This document shows, piece after piece, positions 27,042 through 36,500 of a stretch of 64,000 nt of DNA. Below the pieces are notes generated by a model. It was given only the letters and a program-made list of their open reading frames with translations, searched no databases and was not told where the DNA came from. The stretch lies in the NCBI RefSeq assembly GCF_000739615.1, contig NZ_BATP01000004.1, forward strand, positions 108,887 through 172,886. Reading direction: 5' to 3'. Source of the DNA: Haloferula sp. BvORR071. GTDB taxonomy: Bacteria > Verrucomicrobiota > Verrucomicrobiia > Verrucomicrobiales > Akkermansiaceae. The number at the start of each line of letters is the position of its first letter. Within the stretch, counting starts at the first letter, position 1. The position numbers and the translations under genes are program-made.

Positions 27042-27547
27042 GGAAATGCCTCCTCCCTGTCGCCGAGCCTCTTCACGAGTTCCTTGCGTTTGGCGTGGTA
27101 GCTCTTGAGCTCGGCATTGAAGGCGCGCTCACGCTTCATGCCCGCCGTGATGAAGAACCATGCGGCAATCGTACCGATGACCGGAATCACGACCAGCACC
27201 CACCATATCGAGTACTTGAGCAGCGTGAACGCTCCGAACAGGGCGGCCATGATTCCCACCATGAAACCCTCCACCCGGACCGTCGCGCCCGGCGGCTGGA
27301 TCTCGCCGGAAGGCAAGGTCACCGAAACGCTGCGCAGGTATTTTTGCCATTCGGCGTCCAGACGGCGCAGCTCTTCGCGCGTTTCAAGCTCACCGCAACG
27401 GGCACTGAGCTCGGCGGTTTGGGATTCGGGGATGACGACTTCCTGGCGGGAGCCGCAATAGGTGCAATCGACGAAGCGCTCGCCCTCCCTCACCGGCACG
27501 CTCGCTCCGCAGCCTTGGCAGCGCAGCTTGTGGAGAGTGCCTATCAC
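27038..27547 (-). CDS. Zinc-ribbon/two-helix membrane protein, paralogue B
   Basis: 169 residues, GTG start. Same plan as the proteins at 23441 and 46473: CQGCGAS then CTYC (four Cys), a polar segment [15 protein letters not shown], two membrane helices (~95-115 and ~118-137) and a basic tail [13 protein letters not shown]. The stop overlaps the TTG of the DUF4291 gene by 4 bases. Possible role as a membrane-tethered redox or nucleic-acid-binding ribbon; nothing in the sequence decides this. Confidence 0.65.
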   Translation of the reverse strand: MIGTLHKLRCQGCGASVPVREGERFVDCTYCGSRQEVVIPESQTAELSARCGELETREELRRLDAEWQKYLRSVSVTLPSGEIQPPGATVRVEGFMVGIMAALFGAFTLLKYSIWWVLVVIPVIGTIAAWFFITAGMKRERAFNAELKSYHAKRKELVKRLGDREEAFP

Positions 27548-27688
27548 GCCCTTGGCCTATCAAAATCAGAGGGTCACCGCGATTGGAAAGAAGCCGGCGG
27601 CGTGTAGCACCTTGCTCCCCGGCGAAGACCAAATCCGCCGATGTCACAAATTGCCGATGGCGACGGCTAAGGATAGAAAGGCCCCTGA

Positions 27689-28573
27689 GTGAGCTTGATC
27701 CCCTTCCGCCAAACCTCGAACCCCGACCGCCAGGATGCGGATCTCCACCGCTACGCCGCCAGTGGCGATGCGGAGGCCTTCCGCCGCTTGGTCGAGCGCC
27801 ACCTGTCGACCGTGCAGGAAGCAGCGGCGCGCGTCTTGGGCACCGGTTCTCCATGGTTGGACGACGTGGCGCAGGACGTCTTCCTGCTGCTGGCCCGCAA
27901 GGCCCGGCAGCTTCCACAAGACACAGTGGTCTGCGCCTGGCTGCACCGGCACGCGGTGCGCCGCGCGATCGATCTAATCCGCTCCGAAGACCGCCGCCGG
28001 AAACGTGAAGCCGCCGTGGATCTCATGCCCGAGCCAGAGGACCCGGAGTCCGTCTGGAATACGATCTCGCCGCGCCTCGATCAGGAGTTACTGCGCCTGC
28101 CTCGCCAGGATCAAGAGGTGCTCACCCTGCGCTTCATGGAGCGCTGCAGCTCGGACGAAGCCGCGCGCCGACTGGGCCTGAGCAGCGCGGCGGTCCGCAA
28201 GCGGCTGGAGCGCGCGCTCGCGAAACTGCGCGAACGTCTCGCCGCTCCCTTGCCCGGCACCGCCACCCTCAGCGTCACCGCGCTGGCCGCCTACCTCAGC
28301 GTGCCCACCGCGAAGGCCGCGCCCGCCGCCAAGGTCGCGGCGATCACCGGCCACTGTCTCGCCGCTCCGGCAGCCCCAGCCATTTCCTTCACCACCTTTT
28401 CGCTTATGACCAAGTCGCAGATCTACACCACCAGCGCCATCGTCGCCATCGGTGCCGGTGCCTATTTCGCGGGCCGCACCAATGGCATTGCCAGTGCCCA
28501 GGCGGACGCCGCCGCCGTGGGCTCATCGACCGCGCTGGTGACGGAGCAACGCCAAGGCTCCGCGCGGCAGTAG
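27689..28573 (+). CDS. ECF-type sigma-70 factor with C-terminal membrane segment
   Basis: 294 residues, GTG start. Region 2 spans ~20-105 (AFRRLVERHLSTVQ, DVAQDVFLLLARKA, CAWLHRHAVRRAIDLIR). Region 4 spans ~130-180 (LPRQDQEVLTLRFMERCSSDEAARRLGLSSAAVRKRL). Beyond it an Ala-rich linker leads to a helix IYTTSAIVAIGAGAYFAG (~245-262), so the protein would be membrane-tethered. The frame stops at TAG 28571-28573 while a neighbouring frame continues with no gap into the repeat protein at 28626. This suggests one interrupted gene or a closely linked pair (see findings). An internal ATG at 28406 could start a separate membrane protein. Confidence 0.82.
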   Translation: MSLIPFRQTSNPDRQDADLHRYAASGDAEAFRRLVERHLSTVQEAAARVLGTGSPWLDDVAQDVFLLLARKARQLPQDTVVCAWLHRHAVRRAIDLIRSEDRRRKREAAVDLMPEPEDPESVWNTISPRLDQELLRLPRQDQEVLTLRFMERCSSDEAARRLGLSSAAVRKRLERALAKLRERLAAPLPGTATLSVTALAAYLSVPTAKAAPAAKVAAITGHCLAAPAAPAISFTTFSLMTKSQIYTTSAIVAIGAGAYFAGRTNGIASAQADAAAVGSSTALVTEQRQGSARQ

Positions 28574-28625
28574 CGGCCGCAGAACCAGCAGCAACGACAG
28601 CTTCCCCAGCACCAAGGAAGGCCGC

Positions 28626-29912
28626 ATGGCGATGCTGCGCATGATCCTCGGCAACGGCGATGCCGTCTATCGCAGCCAGGCAATCGAGCGCTTCATGGCC
28701 AGGCTCGAAGCTGACGAGTTTCCGGAGATGGTTGAGTTCCTTTTCCAGCAGCGACCCAAAACCACTGCCGAGGGACAGGCTCTTGCCTCCGCCCAGCAGA
28801 TGATGCTTTCGGCATGGACCAAGCGCGATCCTATGGGAGCCGCCCAAGCCGTAATGGATCCCAAGCGCCTCCCTTACAGCGAAGTCATGGACCGGGACTC
28901 CCAGCTCCAAACCATCGCAAGCGTCTGGGGCGCGCAGGATCCGGACGCTGCCATCGCTTGGGCCAAGGCCCGCGAGGGTTATCCCGCCACCGAAGATCTG
29001 CCGGATCCCTTCATGGTCGGCCTGATCAGAAGCGTCGCTAGCCATGATCTAACAAAGGCCACCGCGCTGCTGGCGGAGATGCCCTTCGGCATGAACCGGC
29101 GCACGGCACTGACCAGCATGCTCCCGCAGCTCATCACCAAGGGCAAAGACGCCGCCGCGGAATGGATCGACGGCCTGCAGGACGAGAAGCTGAAGAAGGG
29201 CGCGAACAACATGGTCGCGGAGGAACTGGCCGAGACCAGTCCGCAAGCCGCGGCGGAGTGGATTCTCAGCCGCATGGGTGGAGACACCGAGTTTAGCAGC
29301 ATCGATGCGGTGATGGAACGATGGATGAGGCAGCAGAAAGAAGAGGCCCTCGTCTTCTTCGAAAAGATGCCCGCCGGCAAGGTCCGCAACGATGCCCTCC
29401 AAACCATCACGCGCCGCTTGTCAGGAGACCCGAGCGAAGAGCATGCCGACTGGATCGTCGGGCATCTGGGACAGGAGCCCATGTCCACCAATGCCGCCAC
29501 ATGGATTTTCAAGTACTGGATCCAAAAGGACCAGAGTGCCGCCATCACCCACTTTGAAGCGATGCGCGAAGACAACGCGCGTATAGCCTCCTCCAGCATC
29601 TTGGGGCACCTTGCGCAGCAAGATGTCCGCACAGCGGCGAACTTCTACAAGTCGCACCTCGACCGGATGTCCCACATGAGCGGCGTCGCCGTGTTCTCGC
29701 GTCTGGAGTCGGCGGATGCAACCGCCTTCCTGGAGGACATCGAGCGCGCCGTCGGTGGCCCGCAGGGTCACAGCTACGACACTGCGCTCGAGGCTTGGGC
29801 CAAGGCCAAGCCGGAAGACGCCAAGGCTTACTGCGCGGAACGCGGCCTGACCGTGCCGAATTACACGAGGCCGATCTATATGAAGGCCTCGGCCGCCGCC
29901 GAGCGGGAGTGA
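28626..29912 (+). CDS. Alpha-helical repeat protein, likely extracytoplasmic domain linked to the sigma factor
   Basis: 428 residues from the ATG at 28626; the frame is open back to 28542. The sequence is a series of 30-40-residue helical pairs with recurring aromatic-alanine motifs (AIAWAKARE, AAAEWIDGL, AAAEWILSRM, ALEAWAKAKPEDA), resembling TPR/Sel1-like solenoids without matching a named repeat. It has no signal peptide of its own. The residues just before the ATG in the same frame (GSSGRRTSSNDSFPSTKEGR) look like the linker expected after the sigma factor's membrane helix. Whether it is expressed alone or as a fusion is unclear. Confidence 0.6.
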   Translation: MAMLRMILGNGDAVYRSQAIERFMARLEADEFPEMVEFLFQQRPKTTAEGQALASAQQMMLSAWTKRDPMGAAQAVMDPKRLPYSEVMDRDSQLQTIASVWGAQDPDAAIAWAKAREGYPATEDLPDPFMVGLIRSVASHDLTKATALLAEMPFGMNRRTALTSMLPQLITKGKDAAAEWIDGLQDEKLKKGANNMVAEELAETSPQAAAEWILSRMGGDTEFSSIDAVMERWMRQQKEEALVFFEKMPAGKVRNDALQTITRRLSGDPSEEHADWIVGHLGQEPMSTNAATWIFKYWIQKDQSAAITHFEAMREDNARIASSSILGHLAQQDVRTAANFYKSHLDRMSHMSGVAVFSRLESADATAFLEDIERAVGGPQGHSYDTALEAWAKAKPEDAKAYCAERGLTVPNYTRPIYMKASAAAERE

Positions 29913-29925
29913 GCGCAGCCCTGCC

Positions 29926-31380
29926 TCAGGCGATGATCTCGCGAATCGGATCCGCCCCTTCCACGCCGACGAGCTTCTGATCCAGCCCGCCGTAGAAGTA
30001 GCTCAGGTGATTCGGGTCGAGGCCCATCTGCTGGAGCACGGTGGCGTGGAGGTTCTTCACCTGCACGCGGTCCTTCACCGCCTCGCCGCCGAGTTCATCG
30101 GTCTCGCCGAAAGTGGTGCCGCCCTTGATGCCGCCGCCGGCCATCCAAGTCGTGAAGCCGTAGGCATTGTGGTCGCGGCCGGTGCCTTCCGCGTATTCGG
30201 CGGTCGGCTGGCGGCCGAACTCACCGCCCCAGATCACCAGGGTTTCGTCTAACAAGCCACGCTGCTTCAGGTCCTTGAGCAGGCCCGCGATCGGCTTGTC
30301 GGTATTGCCGGCGTGGAAGGTATGGTTCTTCACTAGGTCGCCGTGGGCATCCCAGTTGTCGTCGTTGTGGGCGCCGCCGGAATAGATCTGGATGAAGCGG
30401 GTGCCGCGTTCGACGAGGCGGCGAGCGAGGATGCACTTGCGCGCGAAGTCATCGGTGCGCGTGCCATCCATGCCGTAGAGCTTCTTCACGTGCTCCGGCT
30501 CATTGTCCACGTCGATGGCCTCCGGAGCGGTGGCCTGCATGCGGTAGGCCAGCTCGTAGGAAGCGATGCGCGCGGCGAGGTCGGAGTTATGCTCACGGCC
30601 CTTGAGGTGCTGCTGGTTGATGTCGCCCATGAAATCGAGCAGCGAGCGCTGCTGCACGCGATCCATGCCGGGGCGGTTCTGGAGATTGAGGATCGGGTTG
30701 CCCTGCGAGCGGAAGACCACGCCCTGATAGCTGGCGGGCATGTAGCCGCTGCTCCAGTTCTTGGCGCCGGAGATGGGGCCGCCGGTCTTGTCGAGCATCA
30801 CCACGTAGCCGGGCAGGTTCTCGTTCAGAGAGCCGAGGCCGTAGTTGACCCAGGAACCCATCGAGGGCTTGCCGGAGAGCAGCGAGCCGCTGTTCATCAT
30901 CAACATCGCCGAGCCGTGAATCGGCGACTCTGCGGTCATGGAGTGGATGAAGGCGATGTCATCCACGCACTCGCCGATGTTCGGGAAGAGCTCGGAGACG
31001 AACTTGCCGCTCTGGCCGTATTGCTTGAACTGCCACTTCGGGCCGACCACGCGACCCTCGTTCTTCTTGCCGCCGCGGCCGAAGGTCTTGATCGGGATCG
31101 TCTTGCCATCCAGCGGGTACATCTTCGGCTTGTAGTCGAAGGTGTCGATGTGGCTCGGCCCGCCATACATGAAGAGGAAGATCACCGACTTCGCCTTGGC
31201 CGGCAGCAGCGGCTGCTTCGGCGCCAGCGGATTGTCGTAGCCCAGCTCCGAGGCAAAGGCCCCGTCGCGGGACATCATCCCGGCAAGCGCGAGCGAGGTG
31301 AAGCCACCACCAAGCTGGTGGAGGAACTCGCGGCGGTGGATACGGCCGCAGAAGTTGCCCGTGGGCGGACGAAGAATCAT
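29926..31380 (-). CDS. DUF1501 domain protein (exported)
   Basis: 484 residues. The Tat-like leader (HRREFLHQLGGG followed by a hydrophobic stretch) sits near residues 15-45. The body is the alkaline-phosphatase-like DUF1501 fold: FLFMYGGPSHIDTFDYKP, DIAFIHSMTAESPIHG, LVIWGGEFGRQPTAEYAEG, GRDHNAYGFTTWMAGGG. These are predicted metal-site segments of a sulfatase-like hydrolase. In Planctomycetes and Verrucomicrobiota these genes almost always follow a PSCyt1/PSD1 cytochrome gene, as here with a 6-base gap. Substrate unknown; a role in polysaccharide degradation is often proposed. Confidence 0.92.
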   Translation of the reverse strand: MILRPPTGNFCGRIHRREFLHQLGGGFTSLALAGMMSRDGAFASELGYDNPLAPKQPLLPAKAKSVIFLFMYGGPSHIDTFDYKPKMYPLDGKTIPIKTFGRGGKKNEGRVVGPKWQFKQYGQSGKFVSELFPNIGECVDDIAFIHSMTAESPIHGSAMLMMNSGSLLSGKPSMGSWVNYGLGSLNENLPGYVVMLDKTGGPISGAKNWSSGYMPASYQGVVFRSQGNPILNLQNRPGMDRVQQRSLLDFMGDINQQHLKGREHNSDLAARIASYELAYRMQATAPEAIDVDNEPEHVKKLYGMDGTRTDDFARKCILARRLVERGTRFIQIYSGGAHNDDNWDAHGDLVKNHTFHAGNTDKPIAGLLKDLKQRGLLDETLVIWGGEFGRQPTAEYAEGTGRDHNAYGFTTWMAGGGIKGGTTFGETDELGGEAVKDRVQVKNLHATVLQQMGLDPNHLSYFYGGLDQKLVGVEGADPIREIIA

Positions 31381-31386
31381 GGCAAG

Positions 31387-34347
31387 CTAGTCGAGATAGA
31401 AAAATTCGTTGAAGCTGAAGACAGCGATACAGAAGCGCTGGAGCGCGACGTCGGGCGCGAGCTGGCTCTCACTCTTCAGCTTGTTGATGAAGCCGAGCGA
31501 CAATGCCACTTCGGATTCATCGGGATCGCGGGACAGTACCAGTTCGAAGGCGCGCTGAATCTGTCCCTGGAGGTCTCCGGGGCGCTCCTGCTCGAGGCGA
31601 GCTGCGAGGTTCTTGGCCTTCTCGTGCACGAACTCGCTGTTCATCATCGCCAGTGCCTGGGTGGGCACGGTGGTGGAGAAGCGCACCGGGCAGGAATTGT
31701 CCGTGTCCGCGAGGTCGAAGTCCGTGAACATCGGCGGCTGCAGCGAGCGCTTGATCTTCACATACACGCTGCGGCGGTTCGCTTGATCCGGCGGGCTCGT
31801 GCCCCACTTGCCACCCTTGGTGGAAGAAGTTGCGAGCACTTCCTCGGGCATCGGGATGTAGACGCTGGGGCCCGCCATCTCGAGATTGAGCTCACCGGTG
31901 CTGGCAAGCATCGAGTCGCGCAGTTCCTCCGCGCTCAGGCGGCGCGGGTTGAAGCGCCAGAAGAGATCATTCGCGGGATCCGCAGCGGCGGCCTTAGGCT
32001 CGGAGGCGATCGACATGCGATAGGCCTTCGAGTTGAGGATCAGGCGATGCATTTCCTTCACACTCCAGCCCTTCGCGACGAACTCGGAAGCAAGCCAGTC
32101 GAGCAACTCCGGATGAGTCGCCGGAGTGCCTAGGTAGCCGAAGTCATTCGGCGTCGGGCACAGGCCGCGGCCGAAGTGGTGTTGCCAGATGCGATTGACC
32201 ATCACGCGCGCGGTGCGCGGGTTGTCGTCGCGGGTAATCCAGTTCGCCAGGGCCAAGCGGCGATTGCTGGTCTTCGCGTCCTTTGCCGGCGGCGTGATCA
32301 CGGCGGGCTCGCCGCCCCAGATCGCCGGGAAGCCGGGTGTCACTTCATCGCCTTCAGCATGCGCGCTGCCGCGCAGCAGCACATGGGTCACCGGCGGATT
32401 CGGCCCGCCTTCCGTGACGACCATCGCTTCAACGCCGGGCGACCTCTTGAGAGAAGCAATCTCCTCCAAGCGCTTCTGGTCGCGAAGGTAGGTCCCCCGG
32501 TCCTTGCGGCTGGCCGCGCGGTAATCCTGATTCAGGACGATGTCCGATGGCGTGATCGCATCCACCTCCAGACCGAGGTCGAAGTACTGGCCGCCCGCCC
32601 GCTGGTGGACGTGCACCGCCAGGACATTGCGGCCCGTCTGGAGTGCTTCCATGAAGGCCTTCGGGGCTTCGATCCGCTCGTATTCCGTGGTGTAATCTTC
32701 CTGCTGAAGCACCGGCCGACCATTCAGATAAATCTCGATGTCCTCATCGTGATAGAGGTGCATCAGGACCGCCTTCGGGATGGTTTCCAGACCGAAGCTG
32801 GTTTGCAGCCAGATGTCTTGGCCGGTCCACACCGTGCGGGCCTGTACCCCGGGTGCCGCGGTGCCGAAGCCGGCTACCCCTTGCTGCCAGTTCGCGCGCT
32901 CGGCCCGGAAGCCGACCGCGGACCAATCTTCGGTCGGCTCCTTCAGCGTGTAGTACCAGTTGGTCGGACGCATCCGGGCGTCGGTGATCAGCCAGCGATC
33001 CATTCCAGACAGCCTGCTGACCTTCTCGGCAATCTCTGGACGCGTCCGGCTGACATTGGCCAAGGCGTCGCTTTCCGCACCCGCCATCCATTCGCGGATG
33101 CTTTTTTCCTCCACGGCCAGATCCGCGAGCACCTTGTCGCGATCATGAACCATGTCCGGAGCCTCGATGAACTCGGTCTGTTTGCCGCCACGGCCCATCG
33201 GCTCCATGTTGCGGAAGAAGGAGACGAACTTGTAGTAATCCTTCTGCGGGATCGGATCGCCCTTGTGGTCGTGACAGCGGGCGCAACCCGCAGTCATCCC
33301 CAGGAAGCCTTCCGTCACCACACGGACATTGTCATCCAGCACATCGAAGAAGTGCTGCTTGCGGTCGGCCGGCTCGTCGTCCCACGGCATCAGCCGCAGC
33401 ATGCCGGTGGCAATCTGCGAGTCCGCGGTCTTGTCCGGAAGTTCGTCGCCGGCGATCTGCTCTGCGACGAAGCGGTTGTAGGGCTTGTCGTTGTTAAAAC
33501 TACGGATCACGTAGTCGCGGTAGCGCCAGACGTAGGGCTTGTCGTTGTCTCGCTCGAAGCCGTTCGACTCCGCGTAGCGAACCACATCCAGCCAGTGGCG
33601 CGCCCATTTCTCGCCATAGGTCGGCGAGGCCAACAGGCGCTCCACCTGCTTGCTCCAGGCATCGGGCGATTGGTCGGCTTCAAAGGCCTTGATCTCGTCC
33701 AAGGTCGGAGCAAGTCCGGTGAGGTCGTACGACAGCCGCCGTAGCAGAGCCGCCCGCGAGGCTTCACCCACGGGTTGCAGCCCCTTCTCATCGATCTTGG
33801 CGCGCAGGAAGGCATCGATGGGATTGGCATTCCATTCGGCCTCCGCCACCTGCGGCACCGGCGGGCGCTCCATCGGTTTGTAGGACCAGTGGGACTTGGT
33901 CTTCTCGTTGACCTCGGTAACGCCAGCCAGCGGATCGTGGATCTCCACCAGCTTGTCCGCATCCTCCGGCGTCCACGGCGCGCCCATGCCGATCCACTTG
34001 GTGATCTTGGCGATCTCATCTTCCCCCAGCTTGCCCTTTGGCGGCATCTGGAGGTCCTCGTTCGAGTAGGAGACGACTTCTAACAACAGGCTCTTGGCCG
34101 GATCGGACTCATTGAAGGCGGCACCGTGCGCGCCGCCCTTCATCAGCCCCTTGCGGCTGATGAGCTGCAGGTTGCTCTTGATCTTGGGGTGGCCCTTCTC
34201 ATCGAGGCCGCCGTGACACTTGAAGCAATTCTGCTCCAAGATCGGCTTCACCTCGTTGCGGAAGAACTCCACGCCCTCGCTTTCAGCGGCAGCAGAAATT
34301 GCCGCCGTTCCCGCGAGACCAAGTCCAATGAGTCCGAGAAACCTCAT
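31387..34347 (-). CDS. Planctomycete-type cytochrome c protein (PSCyt1 + DUF1549 + DUF1553)
   Basis: 986 residues. Signal peptide FLGLIGLGLAGTAAISAAA. A c-type heme site C-F-K-C-H is near residue 41-45 within the PSCyt1 module. DUF1549 (~175-385, NPIDAFLRAKIDEKGL, WARHWLDVVRYAESNGFERD) has a second CxxCH-like segment CARCHDHKGDP. A middle carbohydrate-binding-like insert (~430-620, WQQGVAGFG, ILMHLYHDEDIEIYLNG type) is followed by DUF1553 (~690-960, ALANWITRDDNPRTARVMVNRIWQHHFGRGL). The start overlaps the stop of the IclR gene by 4 bases. Periplasmic redox protein, exact reaction unknown. Confidence 0.92.
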   Translation of the reverse strand: MRFLGLIGLGLAGTAAISAAAESEGVEFFRNEVKPILEQNCFKCHGGLDEKGHPKIKSNLQLISRKGLMKGGAHGAAFNESDPAKSLLLEVVSYSNEDLQMPPKGKLGEDEIAKITKWIGMGAPWTPEDADKLVEIHDPLAGVTEVNEKTKSHWSYKPMERPPVPQVAEAEWNANPIDAFLRAKIDEKGLQPVGEASRAALLRRLSYDLTGLAPTLDEIKAFEADQSPDAWSKQVERLLASPTYGEKWARHWLDVVRYAESNGFERDNDKPYVWRYRDYVIRSFNNDKPYNRFVAEQIAGDELPDKTADSQIATGMLRLMPWDDEPADRKQHFFDVLDDNVRVVTEGFLGMTAGCARCHDHKGDPIPQKDYYKFVSFFRNMEPMGRGGKQTEFIEAPDMVHDRDKVLADLAVEEKSIREWMAGAESDALANVSRTRPEIAEKVSRLSGMDRWLITDARMRPTNWYYTLKEPTEDWSAVGFRAERANWQQGVAGFGTAAPGVQARTVWTGQDIWLQTSFGLETIPKAVLMHLYHDEDIEIYLNGRPVLQQEDYTTEYERIEAPKAFMEALQTGRNVLAVHVHQRAGGQYFDLGLEVDAITPSDIVLNQDYRAASRKDRGTYLRDQKRLEEIASLKRSPGVEAMVVTEGGPNPPVTHVLLRGSAHAEGDEVTPGFPAIWGGEPAVITPPAKDAKTSNRRLALANWITRDDNPRTARVMVNRIWQHHFGRGLCPTPNDFGYLGTPATHPELLDWLASEFVAKGWSVKEMHRLILNSKAYRMSIASEPKAAAADPANDLFWRFNPRRLSAEELRDSMLASTGELNLEMAGPSVYIPMPEEVLATSSTKGGKWGTSPPDQANRRSVYVKIKRSLQPPMFTDFDLADTDNSCPVRFSTTVPTQALAMMNSEFVHEKAKNLAARLEQERPGDLQGQIQRAFELVLSRDPDESEVALSLGFINKLKSESQLAPDVALQRFCIAVFSFNEFFYLD

Positions 34348-35162
34348 GCAATCTGGGATAGAACGGCACCAAAGCGGCTGGAAATTTCATCCGCATGGGC
34401 TTTGACCACCGCGCCGAAGGCGTCGAGTTGGCCGTCCTGAATCCGCGAGGAGGGGGCGGTGATCCACAGGGCTGCGATCACGGCACCAGTGGCACCGCGG
34501 ATAGCCGCTCCAATGCAGGTCTGTCCTTCCATTTCCTCCGCGAGATCGAAACCGTAGCCGCGGGCTCCGACTTCCTTCAGGTGCTCCAGGAATGCGTCGT
34601 GGGAGGTAATGGTATTCGCAGTGAAGCGAGGCATCTTCAGGCGCTTCACGCGCTCGATGCGCTCCTTCTCCGGCAGACCGGCCAGCATCGCCTTGCCGGG
34701 CGCGGCGGTGTGCAGGCAGAAGCGGGTGCCGGGATCGACGGCGAATTTGAAATGGTGCGTGCCAAGCGCTTGGTCGAGCACCACGCCTTCGTCGTCGGCC
34801 AAAGTGCCGAGCAGGGCCGTCTCGCCTGTCGCGTCGCGCAGGCGGCGCATCACATCGATCGACTTCTCGAAGAGGTTCGCGTCGGTCACGGACATCGCGC
34901 CGAGGATGAGAAGGCGCGGAGTGAGGCGGTAGCGCTTGGTATTCTCCACCTTCTCGAGGAAGCCGCGGTTCTCCAAAGTCACCGCGATGCGGAATGCACT
35001 ATTCTTGGGGATTTTCAGCTCCACCCCCAGGTCGCTCACGTTGATGCCCTCCGGCCGAGAGCTCAGGAGCTCCAGCATCACCAAGGCACGGTCGAGGTTC
35101 GGCACGATGTAGCGTGCCCTAGGATTGTCGGAGGTGTTTTCCCAGTCGGATTCGTTTGTCAT
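34344..35162 (-). CDS. IclR family transcriptional regulator
   Basis: 272 residues from the ATG at 35162; the frame extends upstream but the extension is unlike the family. Winged helix at ~30-85 (PNLDRALVMLELLSSRPEGINVSDLGVELKIPKNSAFRIAVTLENRGFL) and effector domain at ~100-260 (TGETALLGTLADDEGVVLDQ, RFCLHTAAPGKAMLAGL, ARGYGFDLAEEMEGQTCIGAAI). Its stop codon overlaps the start of the cytochrome gene (ATGA), placing the regulator first in a three-gene operon with its probable targets. A GTTAGA element lies 55 bases upstream. Confidence 0.92.
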   Translation of the reverse strand: MTNESDWENTSDNPRARYIVPNLDRALVMLELLSSRPEGINVSDLGVELKIPKNSAFRIAVTLENRGFLEKVENTKRYRLTPRLLILGAMSVTDANLFEKSIDVMRRLRDATGETALLGTLADDEGVVLDQALGTHHFKFAVDPGTRFCLHTAAPGKAMLAGLPEKERIERVKRLKMPRFTANTITSHDAFLEHLKEVGARGYGFDLAEEMEGQTCIGAAIRGATGAVIAALWITAPSSRIQDGQLDAFGAVVKAHADEISSRFGAVLSQIA

Positions 35163-35397
35163 ATGAAACGGCGTGCGCCTCCCGATACAAGGGAATCTGC
35201 GGCCGCCTTTCAAGTTTCTAACTCCGTTTCCTCCGGCATAGTCGCGGTCCAAAAACTGAGAAATCGCCCGGAAAATGAGGATTCCGGAATTCGCTAATGC
35301 CGAATGAATTGTTTCTTGGCCCCGCGAAAGGGAGCCCGGGCTGAAATAGAATTTTTTGTATCCTATTTTGCCAGCTCGCCGGGTGTTCCGCGACGAC

Positions 35398-36387
35398 TTA
35401 CAGCCCCAACCACTGCCGCCCCCAGACGATCACGAAGGGTAGCGTGAAGAGGCTGACCACGGTGGTGGCGATCACGATTTGGACCGCCACGCCCGGCCGC
35501 CCGCCGTAGACCTTGGCCAGCATGATCGGGGTCATGGCGGAGGGCATGGCCGCTTGGACGATCAGCACCTGCTTGAGAGACTCGGGCGCGGGAAGGAACT
35601 TGGCCGCCGCCAGCAGCATCATCGGTAGCACGGCGAGGCGCACCACGCAGCCACCAGCGACTACGCGGAAGGAGGGGCGCTCCGCTCCCACCATGTCCCA
35701 CATCACCGCCCCGGTGATCAGGATGGCGACCGGGAAGGTCCCGGCACCCAGCCAGCTCATGGACTTCCGGACCATCGCGCCGAACCACATCAGCCCCTCC
35801 GGGCCGGGACCGCTTTCCGGGAGCGGGGTCAGGAACTTGTCCACACCGGTTGCGACGAGCAATAGGCCCAGGATGACCGAGACGACCGGCCCGTTCACCA
35901 GCCGTTTCCACTGCACCGTTTTCTCCCCGGACAAGATCATCACTCCGACCGACCAGATCGCGAGTTCCACCCCGAGATTGTGGACGAAGAGCATTGCCAC
36001 CGCTCCCGCAGGCCAGATCTGGGAGACCACGGGGATCGCGGTGTAGCCGAAATTCTGGACCCCCGCGGTCAGGGTGAAGGTCCGCTGGCCCGTGCCCTTG
36101 TGGAAGCGCAAGAGTCCCGCCGCCAGCCAAGCCCCGGCGAAACCGAGAACCGTCAGGCCGAAGCCCATCCCGATCCCCCAGCCCACCGAGCTGACGTGCC
36201 GGACGCTCTCGCTGCCCAGAATCTTGTCGAGGATCAGGCAGGGGTAGAGAACGCTGAAGACGAGATGGAAGACCGGCTGGTCCTGGTCCTGTTTGAGAAT
36301 CCCGATCCTGCGCAGGGCGGCACCGGCCAGAATCAACAAATACACCGGCAGAACCGCCGCTAAAACCGCCTTCGATGCTTCGTCCAC
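35398..36387 (-). CDS. AEC family transporter (auxin efflux carrier superfamily)
   Basis: 329 residues from the GTG at 36387; the frame is open further upstream but that part is cysteine/basic and not membrane-like. About ten hydrophobic helices, starting LAAVLPVYLLILAGAALRRIG. Conserved features include NFGYTAIPVV in the mid-region and MPSAMTPIMLAKVYGG near the end, typical of the membrane-transport (Mem_trans) family exporting carboxylates or amino-acid-like compounds. Divergent from the porin gene at 36501 with 113 bases between. Confidence 0.85.
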   Translation of the reverse strand: MDEASKAVLAAVLPVYLLILAGAALRRIGILKQDQDQPVFHLVFSVLYPCLILDKILGSESVRHVSSVGWGIGMGFGLTVLGFAGAWLAAGLLRFHKGTGQRTFTLTAGVQNFGYTAIPVVSQIWPAGAVAMLFVHNLGVELAIWSVGVMILSGEKTVQWKRLVNGPVVSVILGLLLVATGVDKFLTPLPESGPGPEGLMWFGAMVRKSMSWLGAGTFPVAILITGAVMWDMVGAERPSFRVVAGGCVVRLAVLPMMLLAAAKFLPAPESLKQVLIVQAAMPSAMTPIMLAKVYGGRPGVAVQIVIATTVVSLFTLPFVIVWGRQWLGL

Positions 36388-36500
36388 GCGCGCGCAGCAT
36401 TTCCCCCCAACCCGCTCCCAACAAGCCGGATCAGTGGATGCTTTCACCTATATCGGAAAAGGTCACAATGACCCGCGGCTTCCCAAACCCGGAATGTTCC

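Noticed and set aside
28542..28573. Programmed ribosomal frameshift in the sigma factor gene
   Set aside because: No slippery heptamer or downstream hairpin visible; recorded as a possible break instead.
30343..33744. Two long forward frames (596 and 522 residues) over the DUF1501 and cytochrome genes
   Set aside because: Both are antisense shadows without recognisable domains, while the reverse frames carry clear family motifs.
35363..36424. 353-residue reverse frame overlapping the AEC permease in another phase
   Set aside because: Arg/Gly/Pro-rich and without hydrophobic helices; the permease frame has the expected membrane pattern.
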